Part shown: positions 18,353 to 28,114 of the stretch, piece after piece
Position numbering within the stretch: position 1 is the stretch's first letter
How the letters are laid out: each line of letters begins with the position of its first letter
From: Bacillota bacterium
GTDB taxonomy: Bacteria > Bacillota > Clostridia > Lachnospirales > Lachnospiraceae
NCBI GenBank assembly: GCA_023402845.1
Contig: JAEYFP010000045.1
Location: forward strand, 1 to 64,000
DNA: 64,000 nucleotides
Direction: 5' to 3'
Translations under genes and position numbers: made by a program
The notes under the pieces: model-generated
Told to the model about the DNA's origin: nothing
The model's input: only the letters and a program-made list of their open reading frames with translations
Databases searched by the model: none

Positions 18353-19732
18353 ATGTATCTAATTAATTTTAAGGAGCCTATCCATGTCCATTTTATCGGG
18401 ATCGGCGGCATCAGCATGAGCGGACTTGCCGAGATCCTGCTGGAAGAGGGCTTTCGTATTTCCGGCTCCGATTCCAAGGTCTCCGCGCTCACGGAACTGC
18501 TCGAAAGCAAGGGGGCTACTCTATTTTATGGACAACGTGCCTCAAATATTCGGGATGATGTGGATTTAGTTGTTTATACGGCTGCCATTAAAAAAGAAAA
18601 TCCGGAATTAAATGAGGTTGTGCAAAGAGGACTTCCGATGCTGACACGTGCTCAGCTGCTCGGACAGATCATGAAAAACTATGGCGTTCCAATCGCGGTT
18701 TCCGGCACACATGGAAAAACAACGACGACCTCTATGGTTTCTTCGGTCCTGCTCGCCGCAGATTTGGACCCGACGATTTCGGTCGGCGGGATTCTGAAAG
18801 AAATCAGCGGAAATATCCGTATAGGAAAATCAGACTTTTTTGTAACGGAAGCCTGCGAATATACAAACAGCTTTTTAAGTTTTTTCCCAAAAATCGGCAT
18901 TATCTTGAATATAGAAGAGGATCATCTGGATTTCTTTAAGGATTTGGCCGATATCCGCAGCTCCTTCAGACGCTTCGCACAGCTTCTTCCGGCAGACGGC
19001 CTGCTCATCATCAATGCCGACATCGAACATTACGAGGAAATCACGCAGGGACTTGCCTGCCGTGTGCTTACGTTCGGCATGAAGGACTCTGCCGGTTACC
19101 GTGCGGAGCAGATCTCCTATGACGAAAACGCATGCGCTTCGTTTACGGCTGTGGGGAATACCGGAGAAATCGGCCGGATGACACTTCATGTTCCCGGCAT
19201 TTACAATGTCACGAACGCACTCGCCGCGATTGCACTTGCCGATGATTTGTCTGTCACACCTGAAATTATGCAAAAGGGCTTTGATGCCTTTCATGGAACG
19301 GACCGGCGGTTTGAATATAAAGGCAAAGTCGGAGAAATGACTATTATTGACGATTATGCCCATCATCCGACGGAAATTCGTGCCACATTAAATGCCGCAA
19401 GAAATTATCCGCATCAAAAAATCTGGTGCGTATTCCAGCCGCACACGTATACAAGAACAAAAGCTTTTTTTCAAGATTTTGCGGAGGCACTCTCACTCGC
19501 TGATCAGGTTGTACTTGCGGATATCTATGCGGCCAGAGAAACGGATACGCTCGGGATCAGTTCAAAGGATTTGGCAGAGGCGATTGCCGAAAGGGGAACG
19601 GAAGCCCATTATTTTCCTTCCTTTGATGAAATAGAAAATTATTTATTGCAAAATTGTATTCACGGCGACCTGTTGATAACTATGGGGGCCGGAGATATCG
19701 TAAAAGTGGGCGAAAACCTGCTTGGTAAATAG
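18353..19732 (+). CDS. murC: UDP-N-acetylmuramate--L-alanine ligase MurC
   Basis: ATP-dependent ligase adding L-Ala to UDP-MurNAc, the first peptide step of peptidoglycan precursor synthesis in the cytoplasm. The N-terminal UDP-binding loop HFIGIGGISMSGLAEILL, the ATP loop AVSGTHGKTTTTSMV, and the central EACEYTNSFL and NIEEDHLDFF are present. IIDDYAHHPTEIRATL in the C-terminal domain identifies MurC. The start is the ATG at 18353 (AGGAAG 8 nt upstream) rather than the GTG 9 nt before; this gives 459 residues. Confidence 0.96.
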   Translation: MYLINFKEPIHVHFIGIGGISMSGLAEILLEEGFRISGSDSKVSALTELLESKGATLFYGQRASNIRDDVDLVVYTAAIKKENPELNEVVQRGLPMLTRAQLLGQIMKNYGVPIAVSGTHGKTTTTSMVSSVLLAADLDPTISVGGILKEISGNIRIGKSDFFVTEACEYTNSFLSFFPKIGIILNIEEDHLDFFKDLADIRSSFRRFAQLLPADGLLIINADIEHYEEITQGLACRVLTFGMKDSAGYRAEQISYDENACASFTAVGNTGEIGRMTLHVPGIYNVTNALAAIALADDLSVTPEIMQKGFDAFHGTDRRFEYKGKVGEMTIIDDYAHHPTEIRATLNAARNYPHQKIWCVFQPHTYTRTKAFFQDFAEALSLADQVVLADIYAARETDTLGISSKDLAEAIAERGTEAHYFPSFDEIENYLLQNCIHGDLLITMGAGDIVKVGENLLGK

Positions 19733-19741
19733 GTTGTCCAC

Positions 19742-19792
19742 AAAATCCACAGTTTTTTGCTGGCTGTAAGCAAAAAAATAACTGTGGATTTT
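19742..19792 (+). terminator. Terminator of murC
   Basis: Long hairpin with 13-bp arms (AAAATCCACAGTT / AACTGTGGATTTT) and an inner T/A-rich stem. It begins just after the murC stop and ends in a short T-rich stretch. Confidence 0.65.
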
Positions 19793-19974
19793 AAATTTAC
19801 ATAACCTTTTCACTTTATTTCGCTGACGTACAAAACACCGAACTTTGATAAAATAACAGTTGTTCTGAGGAGTACTTTCCATCCACACTTTCCACATTGT
19901 CCACAATCTTGTGAAGCCGCAATTTTACTGGGTTTTTTACAAAAATTAGTCTTCTTTTTTTCAGCGGGGTGTGC

Positions 19975-19980
19975 TATAAT
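19975..19980 (+). promoter_or_regulatory. Extended -10 promoter of the dnaD-like gene
   Basis: TGCTATAAT: a perfect -10 box with an extended TG motif about 40 nt before the start. The -35 region is only T-rich, with no good hexamer. Two TTGTCCACA sequences resembling DnaA boxes lie upstream at 19734-19742 and 19897-19905. Confidence 0.4.
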
Positions 19981-20017
19981 TCATCTTACTTAAAATATAA
20001 GAGAAATGGGTGAGAAT

Positions 20018-21124
20018 ATGAATCAGATTACGCTTTGCGGCAATTGCTATTCTGATGCGACAATTGTGTCCAATCAGTTCATTGATGACTATATGCGTGA
20101 TGCAAATGATGCTCAGATCAAGATTTATCTGCATTTACTGCGCTGCATGAACGGAAATATGCCCGTTTCTGTTTCTTCGATCGCGGATTGCTTCAATTAC
20201 ACAGAAAAGGATGTTGTGCGTGCTTTAAAATATTGGGAGAAGCAGCGCCTGCTTTCCTTAACATTTAACGGTTCCAAACAGCTCACCGCAATCAAGCTGC
20301 TGCCCTTGTCAAAGCAGGAAGAGGACAAGACACAGGCGGCTGTCCAGCTTGCTTTAGAAGCACCTGCGCCTGCTCCTGCCATACAGGAAAGCGAGGTTTC
20401 GTCCAAGGTATTCAAGCTTCCCGGGAAGCCTGCATATTCTCTGGACAAGCTTTCTGCATTTCAAAGCCAGCCGGATATTTCCCAGCTTCTTTTTATCGCG
20501 GAGCAATATTTAAATAAGACCTTGAGCAGCACGGAAATATCTTCTATACTATATATGTATGATTCCCTCGGCTTTAGTGCCGATCTGATTGAATATTTGA
20601 TTGAATATTGTGTCAATAATAAGAAAAGAAGTATTCGTTTTATTGAAACAGTCGCAGTTTCATGGGCTTGTGCAGGTGTACATACCGTAGAAGAAGCCAA
20701 AATACGTACGTCCAGTTTTCCAAAGGAAGTTTACGAGGTTTTCAAGGCGTTCGGCATTAGCGGCAGGAATCCGGTCGAGCCGGAAATCGCTTATGTACGC
20801 AAATGGACAGATTCGTTTGGTTTTGGTTCCGACATAATTTCGGAGGCATGCAGCCGTACGATCATGGCGATCCATAGTCCGAGCTTTGAATATACCGATA
20901 CGATTTTAACGAACTGGTCCGAATCCGGAGTCCGGCTGTTATCTGATATCGAACAGCAGGATGAGCAGTTCCGCAGCACAAAGGCAACAGTCAAAAACAT
21001 TGCTTCCGCAAAGGGCGCCGTATCTGTCAATGCAAAGGAGCATGTAACACCGAATAAATTTAATAATTTTTCTCAACGCACTTATAATTACTCTGAATTA
21101 GAACGTGAAATACTCAGCAACTGA
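20018..21124 (+). CDS. DnaD/DnaB-domain replication initiation protein
   Basis: Likely primosome protein that acts with the neighbouring DnaI-like ATPase to load the replicative helicase. The N-terminal winged helix (TIVSNQFIDDYMRDANDAQIKIYLHLLRCM, SIADCFNYTEKDVVRALKYWEKQRLL) and a middle DnaD_2-type domain (FIAEQYLNKTLSSTEISSILYMYDSLGFSADLIEYLIEYC) match the family. The C-terminal tail has FNNFSQRTYNYSELE, typical of clostridial DnaD proteins. ATG at 20018 has GGTGA just upstream; an in-frame ATG at 20006 is possible. The gene is 53 nt before the dnaI-like gene. Confidence 0.88.
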   Translation: MNQITLCGNCYSDATIVSNQFIDDYMRDANDAQIKIYLHLLRCMNGNMPVSVSSIADCFNYTEKDVVRALKYWEKQRLLSLTFNGSKQLTAIKLLPLSKQEEDKTQAAVQLALEAPAPAPAIQESEVSSKVFKLPGKPAYSLDKLSAFQSQPDISQLLFIAEQYLNKTLSSTEISSILYMYDSLGFSADLIEYLIEYCVNNKKRSIRFIETVAVSWACAGVHTVEEAKIRTSSFPKEVYEVFKAFGISGRNPVEPEIAYVRKWTDSFGFGSDIISEACSRTIMAIHSPSFEYTDTILTNWSESGVRLLSDIEQQDEQFRSTKATVKNIASAKGAVSVNAKEHVTPNKFNNFSQRTYNYSELEREILSN

Positions 21125-21177
21125 CGGGCAGGTGCCGGTAAGGCGTCTGATCCGCAGGATCAATTAAGGAGATTTCC

Positions 21178-22152
21178 ATGGCACTCAGCAATACGCAGTA
21201 TGATGCAATCATGCGGACCTATGAAGAAACAAAATTTCAGAACAGACATCTGCAGGAGGAGCATCGCGACGAAGTGTACGATTTAATTCCTGAATACAAG
21301 GCACTTGATTCCACCATCGCTTCCCTGTCGGTTGAACAGGGAAAGAAGCTTATTATGGGGGATTCCGATGCCTTATTTTCGTTGCGCGCGGATTTGAAGA
21401 AGCTGACCGCCCGAAAAAAACAGCTGTTGCAGGAATACGGATTTCCGAATGACTATCTCGCACCGGTCTATACGTGTCAGGACTGTAAGGATACCGGATA
21501 CATCGAAGGCAGAAAGTGTCACTGCCTCCGACAGGCCATCATACGTGTGCTCTATGCACAGTCCAATATCGAATCCGTTCTTGACAGCGAAAACTTTGAT
21601 AACCTTTCTTATGAATATTATAATGATTCTGAAGTTCCTCTTATGCGTACCATTATCGGGGACTGCAAGGCATTTGCAGCAAATTTCGGCCGGACCTGTG
21701 ACAATCTTTTGTTCTACGGGGCTGTCGGTGTCGGAAAGACCTATCTGACCAATTGCATTGCCAAGGAATTATTGGAAGCAGGACATTCCGTTATCTACTT
21801 TACATCCTTTCAATTATTTGATACACTGGCAAAGTATGTGTTCCGCTCCTCTGATTCGGCTGCGGATATCGCCGATATTCACGAGGATATTTTTTCCTGT
21901 GATTTATTGATCATCGATGATCTTGGTACGGAGACGACCAATTCTTTCGTCTCTTCCCAATTATTTCTTCTTTTAAATGAACGGGATCTGCGCAAAAAAT
22001 CCACGATCATCTCGACAAATCTATCTCTGGAAATGCTTGCAAGCCGGTATTCGGAAAGGAATTTTTCAAGAATTTTCGGCAATTATAAAATGATCAAACC
22101 CGAAATACAGGATATCCGTATTAAAAAGAAAAAGCTGAAGAACAGAAAGTGA
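21178..22152 (+). CDS. DnaC/DnaI-type helicase-loader ATPase
   Basis: AAA+ ATPase that probably loads the DnaB helicase at replication origins and restarted forks. The N-terminal about 130 residues contain a Cys motif (TCQDCKDTGYIEGRKCHC) matching the zinc-binding segment of DnaI. The ATPase part has FYGAVGVGKTYLTNCIAKELL (Walker A), DLLIIDDLGTE (Walker B), TIISTNLSLE (sensor 1) and a terminal arginine motif (YSERNFSRIFG). AAGGAG lies 7 nt before the ATG. It follows the DnaD-like gene, the usual primosome pair. Confidence 0.92.
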   Translation: MALSNTQYDAIMRTYEETKFQNRHLQEEHRDEVYDLIPEYKALDSTIASLSVEQGKKLIMGDSDALFSLRADLKKLTARKKQLLQEYGFPNDYLAPVYTCQDCKDTGYIEGRKCHCLRQAIIRVLYAQSNIESVLDSENFDNLSYEYYNDSEVPLMRTIIGDCKAFAANFGRTCDNLLFYGAVGVGKTYLTNCIAKELLEAGHSVIYFTSFQLFDTLAKYVFRSSDSAADIADIHEDIFSCDLLIIDDLGTETTNSFVSSQLFLLLNERDLRKKSTIISTNLSLEMLASRYSERNFSRIFGNYKMIKPEIQDIRIKKKKLKNRK

Positions 22153-22163
22153 GGTCAGGCATC

Positions 22164-23354
22164 ATGCCAAATCGCGAAGAGAAGCGAAATCTGGAAACCA
22201 TTCCCGTTGGTTCCCTGCGTATGATCCCTTTGGAGGGATGCAAAGAATTGGGAGAAAAAATCGACAAATATCTGATCAAATGGAGAGCAGAGCGGGAGAA
22301 TGAGCATAAGGCATCTCTTGCATTTGCCGGATACCAACGGGATTCTTATATCCTCAATGCTAAAATTTCACGCTTCGGCACGGGAGAAGCAAAAGGAATT
22401 ATCAACGAATCTGTCCGTGGCACCGATCTTTATCTTTTAGTTGATGTCAGCAATTACAGCCTCACCTATTCACTCTGCGGTTACGAAAACCGCATGTCCC
22501 CCGATGACCACTATCAGGATTTAAAGCGCATCATCGCTGCAGTCGGCGGCAAAGCAAGAAGAATTACGGTCATCATGCCTTTCCTCTATGAAAGCAGACA
22601 ACATAAACGAAATACAAGAGAATCCTTAGACTGTGCCATCGCACTGCAGGAGCTTGTTAATATGGGTGTGGATAACATCATCACATTTGACGCGCATGAT
22701 GCCCGCGTACAGAATGCAATCCCACTTTCCGGCTTTGAAACGATCCAGCCTGCATACCAGTTTATCAAGGGATTGCTGCGCAAGGTAAAGGATATTCAGC
22801 TTGATTCAAACCACATGATGGTCATCAGCCCCGATGAGGGCGGTATGAGCCGGGCAATCTATATGGCAAATGTCCTTGGCCTTGATATGGGTATGTTCTA
22901 TAAAAGAAGGGATTATACACAGGTCATCAACGGCCGGAATCCGATTGTTTCCCATGAATTTTTAGGGGCCTCCGTAGAGGGTAAGGACGTCCTCGTCATC
23001 GACGACATGATTTCTTCCGGCGAAAGCGTTCTGGATGTTGCAAGACAGCTTAAGAAGCGGAATGCGAAGCGTATTTTCATTGCCTCTACGTTCGGACTGT
23101 TTACGAACGGTCTCGCTGCATTTGACGATGCCTACGAGGAGGGAATTATTGATAAGGTTCTGACAACAAACTTGATCTATCAGACTCCCGAACTGCTCGA
23201 AAAGCCCTACTATATTAATTGTGACTTGAGCAAATATATTGCCTACATTATTGATACACTCAATCACGATACATCTATCAGCGACTTGCTCGACCCGAAC
23301 GACAGGATCCAGAACCTGCTCTCGGAATATAAAGCGGCACAGGAGAACAAATAA
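22164..23354 (+). CDS. prs: Ribose-phosphate pyrophosphokinase (PRPP synthetase)
   Basis: Makes PRPP from ribose 5-phosphate and ATP for nucleotide, His and Trp synthesis. The PRPP-binding loop VLVIDDMISSGESV, the flexible-loop segment YKRRDYTQVINGR, and MPFLYESRQHKR with DAHD in the first domain mark the family. At 396 residues it is longer than the usual 315. The extra is an N-terminal extension before GTGEAKGIINESVRGTDLYLLVD, seen in a clostridial subgroup. The start at 22164 has GAGG 9 nt upstream; a GTG at 22149 overlapping the previous stop has no good site. The gene overlaps nothing but is close enough to the dnaI-like gene for co-transcription. Confidence 0.9.
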   Translation: MPNREEKRNLETIPVGSLRMIPLEGCKELGEKIDKYLIKWRAERENEHKASLAFAGYQRDSYILNAKISRFGTGEAKGIINESVRGTDLYLLVDVSNYSLTYSLCGYENRMSPDDHYQDLKRIIAAVGGKARRITVIMPFLYESRQHKRNTRESLDCAIALQELVNMGVDNIITFDAHDARVQNAIPLSGFETIQPAYQFIKGLLRKVKDIQLDSNHMMVISPDEGGMSRAIYMANVLGLDMGMFYKRRDYTQVINGRNPIVSHEFLGASVEGKDVLVIDDMISSGESVLDVARQLKKRNAKRIFIASTFGLFTNGLAAFDDAYEEGIIDKVLTTNLIYQTPELLEKPYYINCDLSKYIAYIIDTLNHDTSISDLLDPNDRIQNLLSEYKAAQENK

Positions 23355-23364
23355 ATTTGATTTA

Positions 23365-23408
23365 AAAAAGAAACTTCTCTCTCATTAATGAGGGGGAAGT
23401 TTCTTTTT
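23365..23408. terminator. Bidirectional terminator between prs and ahcY
   Basis: Convergent-gene hairpin with 13-bp arms AAAAAGAAACTTC / GAAGTTTCTTTTT and an inner CTCAT/ATGAG stem, flanked by A and T tracts. Confidence 0.85.
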
Positions 23409-23424
23409 GCAAAGCAAAATTATT

Positions 23425-24678
23425 TTATGATTCTACCGTCGAACTGTTTAAATATTTTTCCTGCTCCGGAGTCAGCACATCAATGTACTTTCCTAAAAAT
23501 GCAAGCTTGCGGGTGGCAACGTCGTTGTCAACCTGCCGCGGTACGTCAATAATCATTTTATCCAGCTCATTTGCATGCTCTACTAAATATTTTGCAGAAA
23601 GTGCCTGAATCGCAAAGGACATATCCATGATCTCCGCCGGATGCCCGTCACCTGCTGCCAGATTTACAAGGCGTCCCTCCGCCAGCACGAAAATCCACTG
23701 CCCGGTCGGCAGCCGATAGCCCATAATATTTTTTCTCATTTCCTTTGTCTCAACAGCAATTTTGCGCAGACCAGCCATATCAATCTCACAATCGAAGTGT
23801 CCCGCATTGCAAAGAATTGCGCCGTCTTTCATCACCGCAAAATCTTCTGCATCGATAACCTTATCACAGCCTGTCACCGTTACAAAGAAGTCGCCGACCT
23901 TTGCTGCCTCTGCCATCGGCATCACGTCAAAGCCGTCCATGACTGCCTCGATTGCCTTAACAGGATCAATTTCCGTCACAACAACACGGGCGCCAAGCCC
24001 CTTTGCTCTCATCGCTACACCCTTGCCGCACCATCCATAGCCTGCCACAACAACGATCTTGCCTGCCACGATCAGGTTTGTTGTCCTGTTGATACCATCC
24101 CATACAGATTGGCCTGTGCCGTACCTGTTATCGAAAAAGTGCTTGCAGTCGGCATTGTTGACGAGTACCATTGGAAATTTCAACGCACCTGCCTTATCCA
24201 TCGCCAAGAGACGCAGAATACCTGTTGTTGTCTCCTCACAGCCGCCGATCACATTTGGAATTAAATGCGTCAGTTCCGTATGCATCATATGAACAAGATC
24301 TCCTCCGTCATCAATGATGATATTCGGGCCTTCTTCCAGCACCGCCCTAATATGCCTGTCGTATTCCTCCGGTGTACAGCCGTACCATGCATGTACCTCA
24401 AGCCCCGCCTTCACAAGCGCCGCTGCCACATCATCCTGTGTGGAAAGCGGATTGGAGCCCGTCACATACATCTTTGCACCGCCTGCTGCCAAAACCTTAC
24501 ACAAATATGCCGTCTTTGCCTCCAAGTGTACGGAAAGCGCAATTTTCTTTCCGGCAAACGGCTTTGTTTCCGTAAATTCCCGTTCCAGCATTCTTAAGAG
24601 GTCACAATTCCTCTTTACCCACTCAATTTTCCTTTCGCCTGACTCGGCCAAGTTTCTGTCTCTGATTTCACTACTCAT
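23425..24678 (-). CDS. ahcY: Adenosylhomocysteinase (SAH hydrolase)
   Basis: NAD-dependent hydrolysis of S-adenosylhomocysteine to adenosine and homocysteine, recycling the product of methyltransferases such as CheR. The 417-residue protein shows VLVNNADCKHFFDNRYGTGQSVWDGI (substrate Lys/Asp and the hinge), the NAD-binding VVAGYGWCGKGVAMRAKGLGARV, and NAGHFDCEID near the active-site His. The short form, with no 40-residue insert of plant or proteobacterial enzymes, is typical of Firmicutes and Archaea. GGAGGG precedes the ATG. The 150-bp upstream leader contains a small GTGATG/CATCAC hairpin but no recognisable SAH or SAM riboswitch. Confidence 0.95.
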   Translation of the reverse strand: MSSEIRDRNLAESGERKIEWVKRNCDLLRMLEREFTETKPFAGKKIALSVHLEAKTAYLCKVLAAGGAKMYVTGSNPLSTQDDVAAALVKAGLEVHAWYGCTPEEYDRHIRAVLEEGPNIIIDDGGDLVHMMHTELTHLIPNVIGGCEETTTGILRLLAMDKAGALKFPMVLVNNADCKHFFDNRYGTGQSVWDGINRTTNLIVAGKIVVVAGYGWCGKGVAMRAKGLGARVVVTEIDPVKAIEAVMDGFDVMPMAEAAKVGDFFVTVTGCDKVIDAEDFAVMKDGAILCNAGHFDCEIDMAGLRKIAVETKEMRKNIMGYRLPTGQWIFVLAEGRLVNLAAGDGHPAEIMDMSFAIQALSAKYLVEHANELDKMIIDVPRQVDNDVATRKLAFLGKYIDVLTPEQEKYLNSSTVES

Positions 24679-24828
24679 TGATAGTTCCCTCCGAAAAAAT
24701 ATTCAGCCGAATTTTTATTAACGTGATGGTCGTCTGTCCTGTCATCACACGCCCAACTTCTGACGCCGGTTTTATTTTATCGTAGTTCGCTCAAATATGC
24801 AATTAGTATTTCCGCAGGGGACTGCCGA

Positions 24829-26616
24829 CTATTCCGTCTTAAACTTCCCGATTTCAGCATTGACCTGCCCGACTCTATCATTAGCCCCTCTGACAGCTTC
24901 GGTAATTTCTCCGGTTTGGATTACTACCTCACTGACCCTTCCGGCGATATCGGAGGTGCCTTCGGCGCCCTCTCCTGAAGCCTTGCCCACTTCCTGGATT
25001 GCTTCCATAATACCCGAAATAGAATCTAACAGATGTTCCGCCTCCATACTGAATTCCGTTACAAGGGCATCTACAAATTTCGAATCCTCCTTATAGGCAT
25101 CGGCCGTGACCTCAAAACCGTTATAGCTTTCAGATACATTTGTGGACACAAAATCAAGCAGACTCTTAGCAGATAAAGAAAGTCCCGAAACGGCTTCACT
25201 CACCTGACCGGTTATCGTTTGGATATTTGCAACAGCCTGCCTTGACTGCTCCGCAAGCACTCTGATCTGCTCCGCAACAACAGCAAAGCCTTTCCCTGCT
25301 TCGCCTGCCCGCGCCGCCTCAATCGATGCGTTTAAAGCCAGCATGTTCGTCTGTGAAGTAATTCCCATAATGGAGTCTGTCAGAACGCTGATTTCCTCAA
25401 CAACCTTACTATTTTCCAGCGCCAGCCTCAGCTCAGACTTAATCTGGTTATTGATCGCCCGCGCCGCCTCATGATCTTTTCTTGTATCCTCTCTTGCCTG
25501 CTCAGCCCTCTTTAATATTTCCGCTACCCTTTGTGCACCTAACTCCGACTTCGCGGCAATATTTTTGGCAGAGGTTTCTATTTCCTGCGACATGGCTGAA
25601 ATTTCCTGCGCAGAAGCAGCCGTTTCCTCCATACTTGCTGCCAACTCCTGAGTCGTTGCAGACACTGTCTCCATCTCCTCATTGACACTTGATACCTTGT
25701 CATCGATATTGCCTGTCATCTCCTTGATGACATGAATATCGCCGCGGATTTCCATGACAAGGCCTCTCAGGTTGCTTTTCATCTGGTCCATGGCCCTTGA
25801 AAGCATACCGAAATCATCCTTGCGGGACAAGAAGCTCTCCGGCAGTGCCGCCGTAAAGTCCCCCGATCCCAAAACCTCATTGTATGCAAGTGAGGTTTTT
25901 AACGCCTTAATAATTTCCCTCGCGATAATAAACATAAAAAGCACCACTGCAATCAGTACAGCTACGGTAATCAAAAACAGCCTTGTAAGACTTTCCTTTG
26001 TGTGTGCCTCCTGCTCCTTCTCTGTCAGATCCAGCGCGGTATTAATATCGTCAATATAATTGCCGGTCCCGATTACCCAGCCAAACGGCTCAAAAGCCAG
26101 GCTGTAGGAGCGTTTGGGAAGAGACTCCTCTCCGTCCGCCTTCGGAAAATAATAATCCGTATATCCGCCATCCGGCTCTTTTCCTACCCGAATAATTTCC
26201 TTTACCATCTGAAAACCGTTGGAATCCTTTGCCTCCAGTCTGTTCGTCCCTTCCGTCTCATTGCCAAGCAATACAACATTATCGCCCTCATAGGTATCCG
26301 CCCAAAAATAACCGCCGTCTCCGTAATGCATTCCTCTGAGCAGATCTGCTCCAAGTACCTTCGCCTCCTCAAGCGTATATTCCCCGGCCTCATACTTGGC
26401 ATATACTGCGTCCAGCATTGAAATGGCATTCTCCACCTGCTTCTTGATCTCTCCATCATAATTTTCAGTCATAATTTCTTCCATTTGATTCAGAGAGGTC
26501 CTGCTTAAATTGTTCATACTGAAAAGAAAACCAATGCAGATCCCGGTCATTGCCCCGATTACCAAAAAGCCGAGCAGCAGCATTTTCGTTCTTACCTTGT
26601 AATTTCCTAATCTCAT
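24829..26616 (-). CDS. Methyl-accepting chemotaxis protein with single Cache sensor
   Basis: Membrane chemoreceptor that would signal to the CheA/CheW of the operon at the window's left end. The first membrane helix (MLLLGFLVIGAMTGICIGFLF) is followed by an extracellular sCache_2 domain (DGGYFWADTYEGDNVVL, FEPFGWVIGTGNYIDDI), typical for small organic acids. A second helix (LFLITVAVLIAVVLFMFIIA), a HAMP-like linker and the cytoplasmic hairpin with AARAGEAGKGFAVVAEQIRVLAEQS complete it. No C-terminal CheR-binding pentapeptide is seen. The start at 26616 is chosen for its AAGGAG spacing. Ligand unknown. Confidence 0.92.
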   Translation of the reverse strand: MRLGNYKVRTKMLLLGFLVIGAMTGICIGFLFSMNNLSRTSLNQMEEIMTENYDGEIKKQVENAISMLDAVYAKYEAGEYTLEEAKVLGADLLRGMHYGDGGYFWADTYEGDNVVLLGNETEGTNRLEAKDSNGFQMVKEIIRVGKEPDGGYTDYYFPKADGEESLPKRSYSLAFEPFGWVIGTGNYIDDINTALDLTEKEQEAHTKESLTRLFLITVAVLIAVVLFMFIIAREIIKALKTSLAYNEVLGSGDFTAALPESFLSRKDDFGMLSRAMDQMKSNLRGLVMEIRGDIHVIKEMTGNIDDKVSSVNEEMETVSATTQELAASMEETAASAQEISAMSQEIETSAKNIAAKSELGAQRVAEILKRAEQAREDTRKDHEAARAINNQIKSELRLALENSKVVEEISVLTDSIMGITSQTNMLALNASIEAARAGEAGKGFAVVAEQIRVLAEQSRQAVANIQTITGQVSEAVSGLSLSAKSLLDFVSTNVSESYNGFEVTADAYKEDSKFVDALVTEFSMEAEHLLDSISGIMEAIQEVGKASGEGAEGTSDIAGRVSEVVIQTGEITEAVRGANDRVGQVNAEIGKFKTE

Positions 26617-26661
26617 AGGCACTTATCTCCTTTTCTTCTGTAAAACCCATTTTCATTCAGG

Positions 26662-28101
26662 CTATTTAGCGCACTTTAAAACCTCTGTGAGAAAGCTCCA
26701 TACACGCTGTATGGAGGAAATACTCATACTCTCGCGGTAGGTGTGAACTTCTGTCATATCCGGTCCGATCGAGATACAATCCAAGTCGGGCAGTTTTCCC
26801 ATAAACATCCCGCACTCAAGGCCCGCATGGATTGCTGAAATTTGAGGCGCATATCCATACTGCTTTTCAAAAATCCGCACCATCAGGTCGCGCAGCCCAG
26901 AATCCTGCTTGTATTCCCATCCGGGATAATCCCCGTAAATATCGATATTACCGCCCAGAAGCTCCATTTGACAGGCCAGACGATCAATAAGCATCTGTTT
27001 TTGTGTCGCCATACTGCTGCGGACACAGAAAGAGGCAAGTACGGTCTGTTCTTCCGTGAGCAGCACGCCAAGGTTCAGTGAGGTCTGCACAAGTCCTTCA
27101 ATGTCGGCGCTCATCTCTTGAATCCCGTTCGGAAGACAGACCAGCATGTTAATCACCTTCGCTGTTGATTGCGCATCCATAGGAATACTCTCCGTATTTA
27201 CAGTCTGTAGCTTGATAAAGATATCCGGATCAGCTGTCTGATATTCAAAGCGAAAGGCTTCCTGCATTTCCACAACCGCCGCACGCACCGCATCAGCGTC
27301 GGCAGCAGCTATCAGCGCATGTGCCTCCCGCGGAATCGCGTTATCCTTTTTGCCGCCTTCAACAGTGATCAGACGAATTTCGGACTGTTTCTTTATGGAA
27401 TACAGCAAACGCCCCAGCAGCATGCTGGCATTCGCTCGTCTTTTATCGATCTCGACACCGGAATGTCCGCCGAGCATTCCGCCCACTGTGATTTCCATCA
27501 CCGCTGCGGCAAATGGTTCACACGTAAACGGCAGCCGGCAGCGAGTCGTATTACCTCCGGCACAGCTGACAGTAAAAATGCCTTCTTCTTCAGAATCAAT
27601 GTTGATAAGCCTTGTGCCCTTTAAAGGCGACATATCCAAATCGATTGCGCCCAGCATACCGATCTCCTCATCAATCGTAAAAACAGCTTCCACACGGGGA
27701 TGTGCCAAGTCTGCGGCGTCAAGTACCGCCAGCGCCATCGCAACGGCGATGCCGTTGTCCCCGCCAAGCGTCGTTCCATTTGCCCTGATTCGATCGCCGT
27801 CAATCACGAGGTCAATTCCCTCTTTTTCCATATCTTTTATACAATCCGGTGCCTTTTCGCAGACCATATCCAGATGTCCCTGCAGGATAACCGGTTCGGC
27901 CTTTTCATAGCCCGGCGTGGCCTCCTTAATGATGATGACATTGTTAAGACTGTCCTGATAGTATTCCAGTCCACGCGCTTTTGCAAACGCCACACACCAG
28001 TCGCTGATCTGCTTTGTGTTTGTCGAGCCTCGCGGAATCGCTGAAATCTCTTCAAAAAAATAAAATACTCTGCCCGGCTCCAAATGCTCTAATACTGCCA
28101 T
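26662..28101 (-). CDS. pepD: Aminoacyl-histidine (Xaa-His) dipeptidase, M20 family
   Basis: Cytosolic metallo-dipeptidase that cleaves Xaa-His and other dipeptides. Family marks: VILQGHLDMV (metal His/Asp), TTLGGDNGIAVAMALAVL (bridging Asp), FTIDEEIGMLGA (catalytic Glu and metal Glu), GGHSGVEIDKRRAN and AIHAGLECG. The 479-residue length is normal. It follows the PqqD-like gene by 13 nt, so the two form one unit. Beside the OPT peptide transporter, it fits a peptide-use function. Confidence 0.94.
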   Translation of the reverse strand: MAVLEHLEPGRVFYFFEEISAIPRGSTNTKQISDWCVAFAKARGLEYYQDSLNNVIIIKEATPGYEKAEPVILQGHLDMVCEKAPDCIKDMEKEGIDLVIDGDRIRANGTTLGGDNGIAVAMALAVLDAADLAHPRVEAVFTIDEEIGMLGAIDLDMSPLKGTRLINIDSEEEGIFTVSCAGGNTTRCRLPFTCEPFAAAVMEITVGGMLGGHSGVEIDKRRANASMLLGRLLYSIKKQSEIRLITVEGGKKDNAIPREAHALIAAADADAVRAAVVEMQEAFRFEYQTADPDIFIKLQTVNTESIPMDAQSTAKVINMLVCLPNGIQEMSADIEGLVQTSLNLGVLLTEEQTVLASFCVRSSMATQKQMLIDRLACQMELLGGNIDIYGDYPGWEYKQDSGLRDLMVRIFEKQYGYAPQISAIHAGLECGMFMGKLPDLDCISIGPDMTEVHTYRESMSISSIQRVWSFLTEVLKCAK

Positions 28102-28114
28102 GTTATCAACTCCT

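Noticed and set aside
24679..24828. Riboswitch (SAH or SAM) in the ahcY leader
   Set aside because: There is a small GTGATG/CATCAC hairpin but none of the conserved core sequences of known SAH or SAM riboswitches that I could recognise.
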